A DNA stretch of 64,000 nt from Sphingomonas_Q fennica_A (lineage in GTDB: Bacteria; Pseudomonadota; Alphaproteobacteria; Sphingomonadales; Sphingomonadaceae): assembly GCA_036946415.1 (NCBI GenBank), contig JAQIJD010000001.1, positions 248,001 through 312,000 of the forward strand. The letters are read 5' to 3'. Positions 31,551-40,558 of the stretch are shown in pieces; positions within the stretch are counted from its first letter, which is position 1, and each line of letters begins with the position of its first letter. The position numbers and the translations under genes are program-made. The notes under the pieces were generated by a model. That model saw nothing but the letters and a program-made list of their open reading frames with translations, did not search any database and was not told the DNA's origin.

Positions 31551-33140
31551 TCACCCCTGCTGCGCCCGGGCGTGGAGGCGCGTGATCGCATCCAGTGCGG
31601 ACAGCAAAGACCCTTCCATCCACGCCCCGTAGTAGGAGACATGCTCGCCCGCCATCACGATCCGGCCGTCGATCGCGGCCAGGTTTTGATAATGGGCCTT
31701 GCGCGTATCCTCGGTCCAGGCGGCGGCACAGCCCATGATCCACGGCACCCGGCTCCACGAGACGGCGGCGCCGCTGAGGAACTCCTTGCGATAGCTGGCC
31801 GGGTGGAAGACCGATCCCTGCTCCAGCGCCGCCTCGATCCGCTCGGTGGGCGTCATCCCGCCCATCAGATAGGCCGCCTCGCCGCCGGCGAAGGCGCCCA
31901 GCAGCACCGCCGGCCCCGCCTTGAACATATTGTTGTTGGGGTAGGAGATCAGCGAGATCGGCTGGTCGGTGAAGCTGTGCCCGCCGTAGATGTAATCGTC
32001 CTCCTCCCAGAAGCGGCGCTTCATCTCCAGCCCGACCTTGACCGAGTTGGAATAGGGCACGGACTTGATCGCCGCCGCCATCGGCTGGGACACCTGCACG
32101 TCGAGCTGGCCGAGCACCGGCAGCGGGATCGTGCAGACGCAATAATCCGCTTTCTCCGCGCGCATCTGGCCGCTCGGCAGATCCTGATAGGCGATGGTGA
32201 CGCCGGCATCGCCCTGCGCGATCTTCGTCACCTTGGCCTGATAGGTGATGAGATTGCCGACCTGGCGAGCGAAGCCCTTGCCGATCATGTCCATGCCGCC
32301 GACCGGCTGGAACATCGTGGTCTGCATCACATAATTGGTGAAGAAGGCCATCGAGCTCCACACCTTGGGGTCGAGCACGTCGGACAGTTTGGCGATCTGG
32401 GACGGGGTCGGTGCGCCGTTGACGCCGCCGCCGGGCGCGCGGTCGTAGCCGCGCTGCGAGGAGACGCGCAGCGAGGACTTATAGGCCATGTCCTTGTCGA
32501 GCAGGCCCCAGCCGCGCATCGCTTCCAGAAGCTTGGCCTGATCCTCGGCCGTCACCGCGCCGTCCAGCGCCTTCTGGTTGACCGCCTTGGCCAGCAGCTC
32601 CGCGACATGGCCTTTGAAGTCGACCGCGACCTCCTTGTAGCGCTGCGGCTTGCCGCCATAGCTTTGCGAGGAGTGGACGAAGGCATTGTGGTTGAGCTGG
32701 ATGAACGGTTCCAGCGCCACCCCGAATTGCTGGCAGTAATGGAGCAGGCTGCGGTGGTGGTGCGGGATGCGCCACGGGCCGGGGTTCAGGTAATTGCCGG
32801 GGGCGAAGCGCACGTTCTGCACGGCCCCGCCCAGTTCGGTATAGACGTCCCCGCCGCGCAGCGACCAGTTCCGCCCGCCCGGCCGGTTCTGATATTCGAG
32901 GATGCGGACCTTGTAGCCCGCCTTTTGCAGCTCGTAGGCCGCGACCATCCCGGCCAGGCCCGCGCCGAGCACGACGACGCTGGCGCCCTTCTTCGCGCCC
33001 GAGAGCTTCGGCGGCCCCTTGAACTGGGTCGGTTCGGCATGGCCGAGCGCGGTCATCGCCTGATAGAGGACCGCGGCACCGCCCGCGCGCCCGATCGCCG
33101 TCAGCAGCTGCCGCCGCGAGGTCGCCGTATATTCGCTCAT
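31551..33140 (-). CDS. Tat-exported flavin monoamine oxidase family protein 2
   Basis: This is the last gene of the ridA-oxidase-cytochrome-oxidase operon, 529 residues. The Tat motif is SRRQLLTAIGRAGG. FAD sites are VVVLGAGLAGMVAAYELQKAGY with GGRNW, and at the C-terminus VMAGEHVSYYGAWMEGSLLSALDAI. The lysine characteristic of amine oxidases (VKVGLEMKRRFWEE) is present. It is a close duplicate of the gene at 33655-35253; the N-terminal half is almost identical while the segment from about residue 270 on differs more. It starts 29 bp after the cytochrome stop. Confidence 0.9.
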   Translation of the reverse strand: MSEYTATSRRQLLTAIGRAGGAAVLYQAMTALGHAEPTQFKGPPKLSGAKKGASVVVLGAGLAGMVAAYELQKAGYKVRILEYQNRPGGRNWSLRGGDVYTELGGAVQNVRFAPGNYLNPGPWRIPHHHRSLLHYCQQFGVALEPFIQLNHNAFVHSSQSYGGKPQRYKEVAVDFKGHVAELLAKAVNQKALDGAVTAEDQAKLLEAMRGWGLLDKDMAYKSSLRVSSQRGYDRAPGGGVNGAPTPSQIAKLSDVLDPKVWSSMAFFTNYVMQTTMFQPVGGMDMIGKGFARQVGNLITYQAKVTKIAQGDAGVTIAYQDLPSGQMRAEKADYCVCTIPLPVLGQLDVQVSQPMAAAIKSVPYSNSVKVGLEMKRRFWEEDDYIYGGHSFTDQPISLISYPNNNMFKAGPAVLLGAFAGGEAAYLMGGMTPTERIEAALEQGSVFHPASYRKEFLSGAAVSWSRVPWIMGCAAAWTEDTRKAHYQNLAAIDGRIVMAGEHVSYYGAWMEGSLLSALDAITRLHARAQQG

Positions 33141-33169
33141 CGTCTCGGTTCCTGTCGCGGGGAAGGGGA

Positions 33170-33649
33170 TCAGTGGTCGGAAGCGGAGGGGGCGACCCAC
33201 AGCCGCTTCACCTCGTCCTCCGTCACCGGCTTGGCGAAATTGTTGCCGAAATTGGTGCGGACGTAGGTGACGACCGCCGCCACCTCGGCCGGGTTGAGCG
33301 TGCCGGCGAAGGGCGGCATCCCGCCCTTGCCGCGCACCACCACCGTGATCGGATAGGCGGCGACGCCCAGCTTCGCATTGCCCGCCAGCGCCGGGATGGT
33401 GCCGGCGCCGGTGCCGCCCTTGCCGTCCGCCATGTGGCAGGCCTGGCAAATCTGGCGATAGACCTCCTTGCCGCTGCGCGGATCGGGCGTCTTCACCGGG
33501 CCGCCGCCGGGGCGGTTCTGGATGCCGGGGTTGGCGCGGCTGTTGCCGCCCAGCGAATCGCCGCCGGGGCTGTCCCCGGTATTCTGCGCGATCGCCTGCG
33601 CCGCGGCGAAGGCGGCGAGGAGGCCGAGGGCCGGATAACGAAGCTTCAT
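33170..33649 (-). CDS. Exported class I cytochrome c between two amine oxidases
   Basis: This is a periplasmic c-type cytochrome of 159 residues. It has a Sec signal peptide (cleavage near AIAQ), a Gly/Asn/Pro-rich linker of about 35 residues, heme motif CQACH and a candidate axial methionine in GKGGMPPF. It starts 5 bp after the stop of the upstream amine oxidase, so translation is likely coupled. It should carry electrons from the two oxidases to the respiratory chain; this is inferred from gene order and the NicA2-CycN precedent. It resembles the cytochrome at 8562-8981. Confidence 0.9.
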   Translation of the reverse strand: MKLRYPALGLLAAFAAAQAIAQNTGDSPGGDSLGGNSRANPGIQNRPGGGPVKTPDPRSGKEVYRQICQACHMADGKGGTGAGTIPALAGNAKLGVAAYPITVVVRGKGGMPPFAGTLNPAEVAAVVTYVRTNFGNNFAKPVTEDEVKRLWVAPSASDH

Positions 33650-33654
33650 GGGGA

Positions 33655-35253
33655 TCAGGCCTCCTGCGCCAGCTTGTGGAGTCGGGTGATGGCGTCCAGC
33701 GCGGAGAGGAGGGACCCCTCCATCCAGCCGCCGTAATAAGAGGCGTGTTCGCCAGCGAGGACGACCCGCCCGTCGATCGCGCACAGATTCTGATAGTGGC
33801 GGGCGCGGTTCTCCTCGGTCCATTGCGAGGTGCAGCCCAGCATCCACGGCACCCGGCTCCACGCGACCGCGACGCCGTTGGAGAATTCCTTGCGGTAGCT
33901 CTGCGGGTGGAAGACGGCGCCTTGGGCCAGCGCCGTCTCGATCCGTTCGGCCGGCGTCATGCCCGACAGCAGCAGCCCCGCCGCGCCGTTGGAATAGGCG
34001 CCCAGCACCACCGCCGGTCCCTTCGAGAACATCCGGTCGTTGGGGTAGGAGATCAGCGCGATCGGCTGGTCGGTGAAGCTGATCCCGCCGTAGATGTAAT
34101 CGTCCTCCTCCCAGAAGCGGCGCTTCATCTCGAGGCCGACCTTCACCTGCATCGAATATTTCACCGCCTGGATCGCGGCCTTCATGCTGTCCGCCACCTG
34201 GAGGTCGATCTGGCTGAGGATTGTCGTCGGGATCGTGCACACGCAATAATCGGCCTTCTCCTCGCGCATCTGGCCCGAGGGGAGATCCTGATAGGAAATC
34301 GTCACCCCCGTGGGGGCCTGCGCCACCTTCATTACCTTCGCATTGTAGGTGATGAGGTCGTTCACCTGTCTGGCGAAGCCCTTGCCGATCATGTCCATGC
34401 CGCCGGCCGGCTGGAACATCGTCGTCTGGGTCAGGTAGCCGAGATGCGTGTTCATCGCCCCCCACACCTTGGGGTCCAGCACGTCGGACAATTTGGCGAT
34501 CTGCGAGGGCGTCGGCGCGCCGTTGACCCCGCCGCCCGGCGCGCGATCGTAACCGCGCTGGGAAGAGACGCGCAGCGAGGATTTGTAGGCCATGTCCTTG
34601 TCGAGCAGGCCCCAGCCGCGCATCGCTTCCAGCAGCTTGGCCTGGTCCTCGGCCGTCACCGCGCCGTCCAGCGCCTTCTGGTTGGCCGCCTTGGCCAGCA
34701 GTTCGGCGACATGGCCTTTGAAATCGACCACCGCTTCCTTGTAGCGCTGCGGCTTGCCGCCATAAGCGTTGGAGCTGTGGATATAGGCATTGTGGTTGAG
34801 CTGGATGAACGGCTCCAGCGCCACGCCGAAGGCCTGGCAATAATGGATCAGCGTGCGGTGGTGGTGCGGGATGCGCCACGGGCCGGGGTTCAGATAATTG
34901 CCGGGCGCGAAGCCCACCTTCTGCGTGGCGCCGCCCAGTTCGGTGAAGGTATCGCCGCCGCGCAGCGTCCAGTTGCGGCCGCCGGGCCGCGCCTGATATT
35001 CGAGGATGCGGACCTTGTAGCCGGCCTTGCGCAATTCATAGGCCGCAAGCATGCCCGCCAGCCCCGCACCCAGCACGACGACGCTCGCGCCTTTCTTCGC
35101 GCCCGAAAGCCTGGGCGGCCCCTTGAACTGCGTCGGTTCGGCATGGCCGAGCGCGGTCATCGCCTGATAGAGCGCCGCGGCACCCCCCGCCCGGCCGATC
35201 GCCGTCAGCAGCTGCCGGCGCGTCGGCACGCCGGCCTCCTTGTCCTCCGTCAT
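33655..35253 (-). CDS. Tat-exported flavin monoamine oxidase family protein 3
   Basis: This is a 532-residue FAD enzyme with Tat motif TRRQLLTAIGRAGG, FAD-binding VVVLGAGLAGMLAAYELRKAGY and C-terminal VLAGEHASYYGGWMEGSLLSALDAI. The ATG at 35253 (MTEDKEAG) has a GGGGAT-type site upstream; a start at 35280 would overlap ridA. It is the closer neighbour of ridA (23 bp). A run of about 75 residues after the Tat/FAD part (from KALDGAVTAEDQAK to LDPKVW) is identical to the duplicate downstream. The substrate is unknown. Confidence 0.9.
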   Translation of the reverse strand: MTEDKEAGVPTRRQLLTAIGRAGGAAALYQAMTALGHAEPTQFKGPPRLSGAKKGASVVVLGAGLAGMLAAYELRKAGYKVRILEYQARPGGRNWTLRGGDTFTELGGATQKVGFAPGNYLNPGPWRIPHHHRTLIHYCQAFGVALEPFIQLNHNAYIHSSNAYGGKPQRYKEAVVDFKGHVAELLAKAANQKALDGAVTAEDQAKLLEAMRGWGLLDKDMAYKSSLRVSSQRGYDRAPGGGVNGAPTPSQIAKLSDVLDPKVWGAMNTHLGYLTQTTMFQPAGGMDMIGKGFARQVNDLITYNAKVMKVAQAPTGVTISYQDLPSGQMREEKADYCVCTIPTTILSQIDLQVADSMKAAIQAVKYSMQVKVGLEMKRRFWEEDDYIYGGISFTDQPIALISYPNDRMFSKGPAVVLGAYSNGAAGLLLSGMTPAERIETALAQGAVFHPQSYRKEFSNGVAVAWSRVPWMLGCTSQWTEENRARHYQNLCAIDGRVVLAGEHASYYGGWMEGSLLSALDAITRLHKLAQEA

Positions 35254-35276
35254 GTCCGATATCCCCGTGGTGCGCG

Positions 35277-35762
35277 TCACTTGGCGGCGATCGCCTCGAT
35301 CTCGATCAGCGTCTGCGGGCGGCCGAGCGCCGCCACCTGCACGGTCGATCGCGTCGGCAGGTTGGGCTGCTCGGGCGTGCCGAAGAAGCTCTTGTAAGCG
35401 GCCGTCATCCCCTCGCGGTCCATCTTGCCGCCGAGCTTGGGATCGCCGACCATGAAGACGGTGAGCTTCACCACGTCCCCCATGCCGAGGCCGAGGGTGG
35501 CCAGCTGCGCCTTCATCTTCGTCAGGATGCTCATCGCCTGCGCCTTGGTGTCGCCGAAGGCGTTGGCGCTATCCATGTCCTTGGGGTCGATCGGCGATCC
35601 GGTCGAGCCGGACAGATAATAGGTCTTGGCGGTGGCGGGGACCGCCGCGGCGCTGGCGATCATCGCATTCGGCGCCTGCTGCCGCTCGACCCCCTGCGCC
35701 ACCGCTGCGCCGCCGACCAGCAATCCATATACCACGTATAGCAGACGGAACGAAGCTTTCAT
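35277..35762 (-). CDS. Exported RidA/YjgF family imine deaminase
   Basis: RidA proteins hydrolyse reactive enamines and imines to ketones and ammonia. This one has 161 residues. The first 22 form a signal peptide (LLYVVYGLLVGGAAVAQ), so it acts in the periplasm, which is unusual for a family that is mainly cytosolic. The core contains YYLSGSTG, DTKAQAMSILTKMKAQLATLGLGMGDVVKLTVFMV and LPTRSTVQVAALGRPQTLIEIEAIA; the arginine in PTRSTVQV is the substrate-carboxylate-binding residue of active members. It is the first gene of the amine oxidase operon, which fits removal of the imine product. Confidence 0.9.
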   Translation of the reverse strand: MKASFRLLYVVYGLLVGGAAVAQGVERQQAPNAMIASAAAVPATAKTYYLSGSTGSPIDPKDMDSANAFGDTKAQAMSILTKMKAQLATLGLGMGDVVKLTVFMVGDPKLGGKMDREGMTAAYKSFFGTPEQPNLPTRSTVQVAALGRPQTLIEIEAIAAK

Positions 35763-35925
35763 CGATCATGCCCCTTTTCAAGCAGTTGTCGATCTCGCTC
35801 TGCCGGCGAACCCTATCGACACCGCATGATGCCTCGATAGCAGGCAATATGACGCGGTGCATCATGAGTCTTGCGCGGATGCGACGAAAGCGCACCGATA
35901 TGTCCGTCAGGCGGGCAGGGTGGGC

Positions 35926-37314
35926 CTATTTCCGGAGGCGATCGAGCGGGTGGGCGGCGCGGTCGTTCTCGCGCCATGCGCCGGCCTGCGCGGAGACGAG
36001 CGACCAGCGCACCGGCAGCGTGATCGGCATGTAAAGCCCGCTTTCGTCGAGCAGGCGCACCGCTTCGGCGACGCCCGCGGTGCGGGCGGCGCGATCGGGC
36101 GCGCGCAACGCCGCGACCAGCGCGGCCTCGGCCGCCTCCGCGCAGGGTTCGCGGCGGCGGCAGGCGAGGGCGGCGAGGCGCCAGTCGGGGGCGGCGGTGG
36201 GCGCCACCAGATCGACCAGCCGGAGGTCGGCCGCCGGATCGCCCGGTGCCGCCTGCGCCACCGAAATGCCGATCCGTGCCCAGTCCGCCGCGATCAGCCG
36301 ATAGAGTTGCGTGGCCCCCGGCCCCGCCGGCAGCGCCAGCGTCAGGACGGTCGGCGCCGCCTGCGGGCCGGCCTGCGGCGCCGGCGGCACGGCCTGCGGT
36401 GCCGGCGGCACGGGCGGCGCGGTGGCGGACGGTTCGATCGGCTGAAGGCCCGGCGCGCCGATGGTGGTCACGATCCGCGCCCGATCGATCGCACGCGCCA
36501 GCAGCAGGCGCCCGGCGGGATCGGCCAGGGCGCCGCGCAGGCTCGCCACCCGCAGCCCGAACAGGCCCTGGACGGGATCGAAGCGCAGCGACGCGACATC
36601 GGCATCGGCCGCGCTCACCACCGGCAAATCGGCGAAGGTGCCGCCGCCGACATAGGCCGCGCCACCCGCCGCGAAGCGCACGATCGCCAGCGCCGCCCGC
36701 TCGACGCGGACGCGCACCGCCGGCGGGCGGCCGGACGCCTCGTCCGCCTCCGCATCGTCGGCCGGGGGCGACAGCATCAGCGTCGTGCCGCGTCGGTCCG
36801 CGATGCGGAACGGGCCGCCGCCCTTGCCGTCCGCGATCAGCGCCATCTCGGGCGCCGCGAGCAGGTCGAGCAGGTCCGGTCGCGGCGCGATCAGCCGGAT
36901 CTCGATGACCTCCGGCGTCACCGCCACGATCTCCTCGACCGCGGCGAACAGCAGGCGCAGCGGATTGGCGCTGCGCCGGGCGATGGCGGCGCGCAGCAGC
37001 CGCGCCACCGCCTCCGCATCGAACGGCGCGTCCTCGGCGATGCGGAAGGTGTAGGCGAGCCCGTCGTCGGACACGTCCCAGCGGCTGGCGAGGCCCGGTT
37101 CGATCTGGCCCTGCGCGTCGCGCCGCAACAATCCCTCGGCGACGGCCGCCAGCAAGGCGCGCTGCGCCCCGTCCGGATCGACCCTGGCGGGCGGTTCCAG
37201 CCTGGCATCGCTGCCGATCAGGCTGACCGCGATCGGCCCCGCCGGCTGCGGTGGCGGATCGCAACCGGCCAGAAGCGCCAGCACGGCGAGGAGGAGGAGG
37301 GAGGAGCGGCGCAC
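35926..37314 (-). CDS. Family 5 solute-binding lipoprotein of an ABC transporter
   Basis: This is a lipid-anchored periplasmic binding protein of 462 residues. The lipobox LLAGC follows a short signal peptide. The SBP_bac_5 fold, as in oligopeptide or nickel binding proteins, is suggested by LLAAVAEGLLRRDAQGQIEPGLASRWDVSDDGLAYTFRI. A Pro/Ala/Gln-rich insertion (about residues 300-325) interrupts the domain and the protein is somewhat short for the family. No permease or ATPase gene is adjacent. It is upstream of ridA by 163 bp on the same strand, so a link to that operon is possible but not shown. Confidence 0.82.
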   Translation of the reverse strand: MRRSSLLLLAVLALLAGCDPPPQPAGPIAVSLIGSDARLEPPARVDPDGAQRALLAAVAEGLLRRDAQGQIEPGLASRWDVSDDGLAYTFRIAEDAPFDAEAVARLLRAAIARRSANPLRLLFAAVEEIVAVTPEVIEIRLIAPRPDLLDLLAAPEMALIADGKGGGPFRIADRRGTTLMLSPPADDAEADEASGRPPAVRVRVERAALAIVRFAAGGAAYVGGGTFADLPVVSAADADVASLRFDPVQGLFGLRVASLRGALADPAGRLLLARAIDRARIVTTIGAPGLQPIEPSATAPPVPPAPQAVPPAPQAGPQAAPTVLTLALPAGPGATQLYRLIAADWARIGISVAQAAPGDPAADLRLVDLVAPTAAPDWRLAALACRRREPCAEAAEAALVAALRAPDRAARTAGVAEAVRLLDESGLYMPITLPVRWSLVSAQAGAWRENDRAAHPLDRLRK

Positions 37315-37366
37315 CGACGCGTCAGGGCTTGCCGACCGGGGCCGGCCCCGGTCCCGGGCACGGCAT

Positions 37367-37453
37367 TGGTGCGGACGGCGGGACTCGAACCCGCACTTCC
37401 GTTCGGAAAGCGGATTTTAAGTCCGCTGCGGCTACCGGTTTCGCCACGTCCGC
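37367..37453 (-). tRNA. tRNA-Leu (anticodon TAA)
   Basis: On the minus strand the acceptor stem GCGGACG pairs with CGTCCGC and is followed by A and an encoded CCA. The anticodon arm has loop CTTAAAA with anticodon TAA. A long variable arm (CTTTCCGAACGGAAG region) identifies a type II tRNA, and the T-arm GGTTCGAGTCC is intact. Length is 87 bases including CCA. Confidence 0.95.
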
Positions 37454-37510
37454 TCCATGGCGGAAGCTAAGCGGCGGCGGACGCGCCGGGTCAACCCCCG
37501 CCGTATCCGG

Positions 37511-37795
37511 TCACGCCTCCACGTTCAGGCGGGTTCGCATCTCCTTGCCGGGCTTGAAATAGGGAACCCGCTTGGCGGCGACGTCGACGGGCTGGCCGGT
37601 GCGCGGATTTCGTCCCGTGCGTGCGATGCGGGCGCGCGTCGAGAAAGTGCCGAAGCCGCGCAGTTCGACGCGGCCCCCTGACGCCAGACGATCAGTAATC
37701 GCGGAAAAGATCAGGGCGACGACCTGTTCGACTTCGCGAGAGGTAAGATCGGGATATTCGTTCTGCAGACGCGCAACCAACTCCGACCGGATCAT
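37511..37795 (-). CDS. ihfB: Integration host factor beta subunit
   Basis: This DNA-bending nucleoid protein of 94 residues has the signatures MIRSELVARL, the REVEQVVALIFSAITDRLASGGRVELRGFGTF core and the DNA-contacting arm ARTGRNPRTGQPVDVAAKRVPYFKPGKEMR. The position next to rpsA matches the conserved cmk-rpsA-ihfB order, but a terminator lies between rpsA and ihfB, so it should have its own promoter in the 222-bp gap. Confidence 0.94.
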   Translation of the reverse strand: MIRSELVARLQNEYPDLTSREVEQVVALIFSAITDRLASGGRVELRGFGTFSTRARIARTGRNPRTGQPVDVAAKRVPYFKPGKEMRTRLNVEA

Positions 37796-37916
37796 GCATT
37801 GCTCCTTTCAGGGCAGGATCTCGATGCCAGCGCCCCCGCAGCCACCTCACCCGACCATAGGGCCATCATGGATCAATTTCTGCATAACCTCAACGCGGTC
37901 ACAGGTAATCAGGCAC

Positions 37917-37948
37917 AAAAAAACACGAAAGGCCAAGGCCTTCCGTGT
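37917..37948 (-). terminator. Rho-independent terminator of rpsA
   Basis: The minus strand reads ACACGGAAGGCC TT GGCCTTTCGTGT followed by TTTTTTT, an 11-12 bp stem with one weak pair and a clear T tract. It lies about 70 bp past the rpsA stop. A second small hairpin (GCACC...GGTGC) lies between. The remaining AT-rich stretch up to 37795 probably holds the ihfB promoter. Confidence 0.85.
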
Positions 37949-38017
37949 TCTTTATTGACAAAGTCAAGTTAAAGTCCGGCACCGCACCCCGGGGAGGTGC
38001 GGGCCAAACCCTTCAAC

Positions 38018-39724
38018 TTACTGGTCTTCGTTGCGCGCCTTCAGCGCAGCGCCCAGAATGTCGCCCAGCGATGCGCCCGAGTCGGACGAACCATATTGGG
38101 CAACCGCCTGCTTCTCTTCGGCCATCTGCATGGCCTTGACCGAGAAGGTCGGCTTCTTGGAACGATCGAAGCCGGTCACCATCGCGTCCAACTTCTGGCC
38201 GACCTGGTAACGCTCCGGCCGCTGCTCGTCGCGATCGCGGCCGAGGTCGCCGCGGCGGATGAAGCCCGTCACGCCGTCGTCGCCGACCTGCACGTCGAGC
38301 CCGCCGTCGCCGACCGAGAGGACGGTCACGGTGACGATCGCATTCTTGGAGACGCCGCCGGCCCCGCCGGCCGCACCGCCCGCCGCGACGCCGCCGCGCT
38401 CGAGCTGCTTCATGCCGAGCGAGATGCGCTCCTTCTCGGCGTCGATGTCGAGCACCACCGCCTGGATCGTCTCACCCTTGTGGTGCAGCGCGAGGGCCTC
38501 CTCGCCGGTCACGCCCCAGGCGATGTCCGACATGTGGACCATGCCATCGACGTCGCCGTCGAGGCCCACGAACAGGCCGAATTCGGTGGCGTTCTTGACT
38601 TCGCCCTCGACGGTCGAACCGATCGGATGCTGTTCGGCGAACGCTTCCCACGGATTCTGCTGCGCCTGCTTCAGGCCCAGCGAGATGCGGCGCTTCTCGG
38701 CGTCCACCTCGAGGATGACGACATCGACTTCCTGGCTGGTGGAGACGATCTTGCCGGGGTGGACGTTCTTCTTGGTCCAGCTCATCTCGGAGACGTGGAC
38801 GAGGCCCTCGATGCCCGGCTCCAGCTCCACGAAGGCACCATATTCGGTGATGTTCGTGACGCGGCCGCGGAACTTGCCGCCGACCGGATACTTGGCCGAG
38901 GCGCCTTCCCACGGATCGCTCTCGAGCTGCTTCATGCCGAGCGAGATGCGCTGCGTGTCCTTGTTGATGCGGACGATCTGGACACGCACGGTGTCGCCGA
39001 TCGCGATCATCTCGGACGGATGGTTGACGCGCTTGTAGCTGAGGTCGGTGACGTGGAGCAGGCCGTCGATGCCGCCCAGGTCCACGAAGGCGCCGTAATC
39101 GGTGATGTTCTTGACGACGCCGTCGATCACCTGGCCTTCGGCCAGCGACTGGATCAGGCCCGAACGCTGTTCGGCGCGCGTCTCTTCCAGAACGGCACGG
39201 CGCGAAACGACGATGTTGCCGCGGCGACGATCCATCTTGAGGATCTGGAAGGGCTGCGGGATGTCCATCAGCGGGGTCACGTCGCGCACCGGGCGGATGT
39301 CGACCTGGCTGCCCGGCAGGAAGGCGACGGCGCCCGACAGGTCGACCGTGAAGCCGCCCTTGACGCGGCCGAAGATCACGCCTTCGACCCGCGCGGTCTT
39401 GGCGAATTCGGTTTCCAGCTTGTCCCAGGCGGCTTCGCGGCGGGCGCGATCACGCGAGAGCATCGCCTCGCCATGGATGTTCTCGACGCGGTCGACATAG
39501 ACCTCGACCTCGTCGCCGACCTTCAGATCGGCCTTCTGACCGGGGGCGGCGAATTCGCGCAGCGGAACGCGGCCTTCGGACTTGAGGCCGACGTCGATGA
39601 CGGCCAGATCATTCTCGATACCGGTCACGGTGCCCTTGACGACGCGGCCTTCGAAGCCTTCGTTCTCGCCGCCGAGCGTCTCGTTCAGCATCGCCGCGAA
39701 ATCGTCGCGGGTGGGATTTGCCAT
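38018..39724 (-). CDS. rpsA: 30S ribosomal protein S1
   Basis: This mRNA-binding protein of the small subunit has 568 residues and six S1/OB repeats. Repeats 3-6 are the most regular (GAFVDLGGIDGLLHVTDLSY, GAFVELEPGIEGLVHVSEMSW, GLFVGLDGDVDGMVHMSDIAW). The ATG at 39724 (MANPTRDDF) is preferred to one three codons earlier. The 198-bp upstream gap separates it from cmk and contains the cmk terminator, so rpsA has its own promoter. Confidence 0.97.
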   Translation of the reverse strand: MANPTRDDFAAMLNETLGGENEGFEGRVVKGTVTGIENDLAVIDVGLKSEGRVPLREFAAPGQKADLKVGDEVEVYVDRVENIHGEAMLSRDRARREAAWDKLETEFAKTARVEGVIFGRVKGGFTVDLSGAVAFLPGSQVDIRPVRDVTPLMDIPQPFQILKMDRRRGNIVVSRRAVLEETRAEQRSGLIQSLAEGQVIDGVVKNITDYGAFVDLGGIDGLLHVTDLSYKRVNHPSEMIAIGDTVRVQIVRINKDTQRISLGMKQLESDPWEGASAKYPVGGKFRGRVTNITEYGAFVELEPGIEGLVHVSEMSWTKKNVHPGKIVSTSQEVDVVILEVDAEKRRISLGLKQAQQNPWEAFAEQHPIGSTVEGEVKNATEFGLFVGLDGDVDGMVHMSDIAWGVTGEEALALHHKGETIQAVVLDIDAEKERISLGMKQLERGGVAAGGAAGGAGGVSKNAIVTVTVLSVGDGGLDVQVGDDGVTGFIRRGDLGRDRDEQRPERYQVGQKLDAMVTGFDRSKKPTFSVKAMQMAEEKQAVAQYGSSDSGASLGDILGAALKARNEDQ

Positions 39725-39871
39725 AGTGGCCATGGGTTAGAGGTTCCTCGTGGTGTTTTCCGGCCGTCCGGTTGTCTCCGGAGGTCTTCAGCCGAAATGC
39801 GGAGGCTGCCGGATGCAGGCCGCCGCATCCCGCGGACGGGCCGATGCTGCGTGGGGGCCGTGGGAATACGC

Positions 39872-39900
39872 AAAAAGCGCGTCAGCCGAAGCTCACGCGC
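39872..39900 (-). terminator. Rho-independent terminator after cmk
   Basis: On the minus strand GCGCGTGAGC-TTCG-GCTGACGCGC is followed by TTTTT. It is a stem with one mismatch closed by a UUCG tetraloop, 23 bp past the cmk stop. Confidence 0.8.
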
Positions 39901-39922
39901 CCCTCAGGTGGTTCCGGGCAGG

Positions 39923-40558
39923 TCAGTCGTTCGCGGCTGTCCTGATCCTCGCCTCCACGAGCGCGACCGCCCGCTGGACGGCTTCCTCTATACCCATGTC
40001 GCTCGTGTCCAGCAAGCAGGCGTCGGCAGCCTGGACGAGGGGGGCGGCGGAGCGGCCGGCATCGCGCGCGTCGCGCGCCTGTATGTCGTGGAGAACGTGC
40101 TCGAACTGCGTCTCGATCCCCATCCGCTGCAATTCGCGATGCCGGCGGTCGGCGCGGACCGCGGCGGAGGCGGTGATGAACAATTTGGCGTCGGCCTCGG
40201 GCGCGATCACCGTGCCGATGTCGCGCCCGTCGAGGATCGCGCCGCCCGGCTGCGCCGCAAAGGCGCGCTGCCGTTCGAGCAGCCGCGCCCGCACCGCGGG
40301 ATGCGCCGACACCATCGAGGCGGCGCGCCCCGCCGCTTCCGATTTCAGCGCCGGATCGTGGAACAGCGCATCGGAGAAGCCGCACTGGCCGAGCGCCGCC
40401 TCGGCGTCCGCCGGATCGCCGCCGGCGCGCAGCACGCCGATCCCGACCGCGCGATAGAGCAGCCCGGTATCCAGATGCGGCAGGCCGTAATGCTTCGCCA
40501 ACGCGCGCGCGATCGTGCCCTTGCCCGATGCGGCGGGTCCATCGACGGCGAGGATCAT
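39923..40558 (-). CDS. cmk: (d)CMP kinase
   Basis: This kinase phosphorylates CMP and dCMP to the diphosphates. It has 211 residues. The P-loop VDGPAASGKGTIARALA sits at the N-terminus, then LDTGLLYRAVG and the DGRDIGTVIAPEADAKLFITASA block. The ATG at 40558 overlaps the stop of the small membrane protein gene by four bases (ATGA). It is in the chain aroA - membrane protein - cmk, followed by rpsA and ihfB. Confidence 0.96.
   Translation of the reverse strand: MILAVDGPAASGKGTIARALAKHYGLPHLDTGLLYRAVGIGVLRAGGDPADAEAALGQCGFSDALFHDPALKSEAAGRAASMVSAHPAVRARLLERQRAFAAQPGGAILDGRDIGTVIAPEADAKLFITASAAVRADRRHRELQRMGIETQFEHVLHDIQARDARDAGRSAAPLVQAADACLLDTSDMGIEEAVQRAVALVEARIRTAAND

Noticed and set aside
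29157..33266. 1369-residue plus-strand open frame
   Set aside because: Antisense of ptsP and the amine oxidase; the encoded sequence is a codon-bias shadow.
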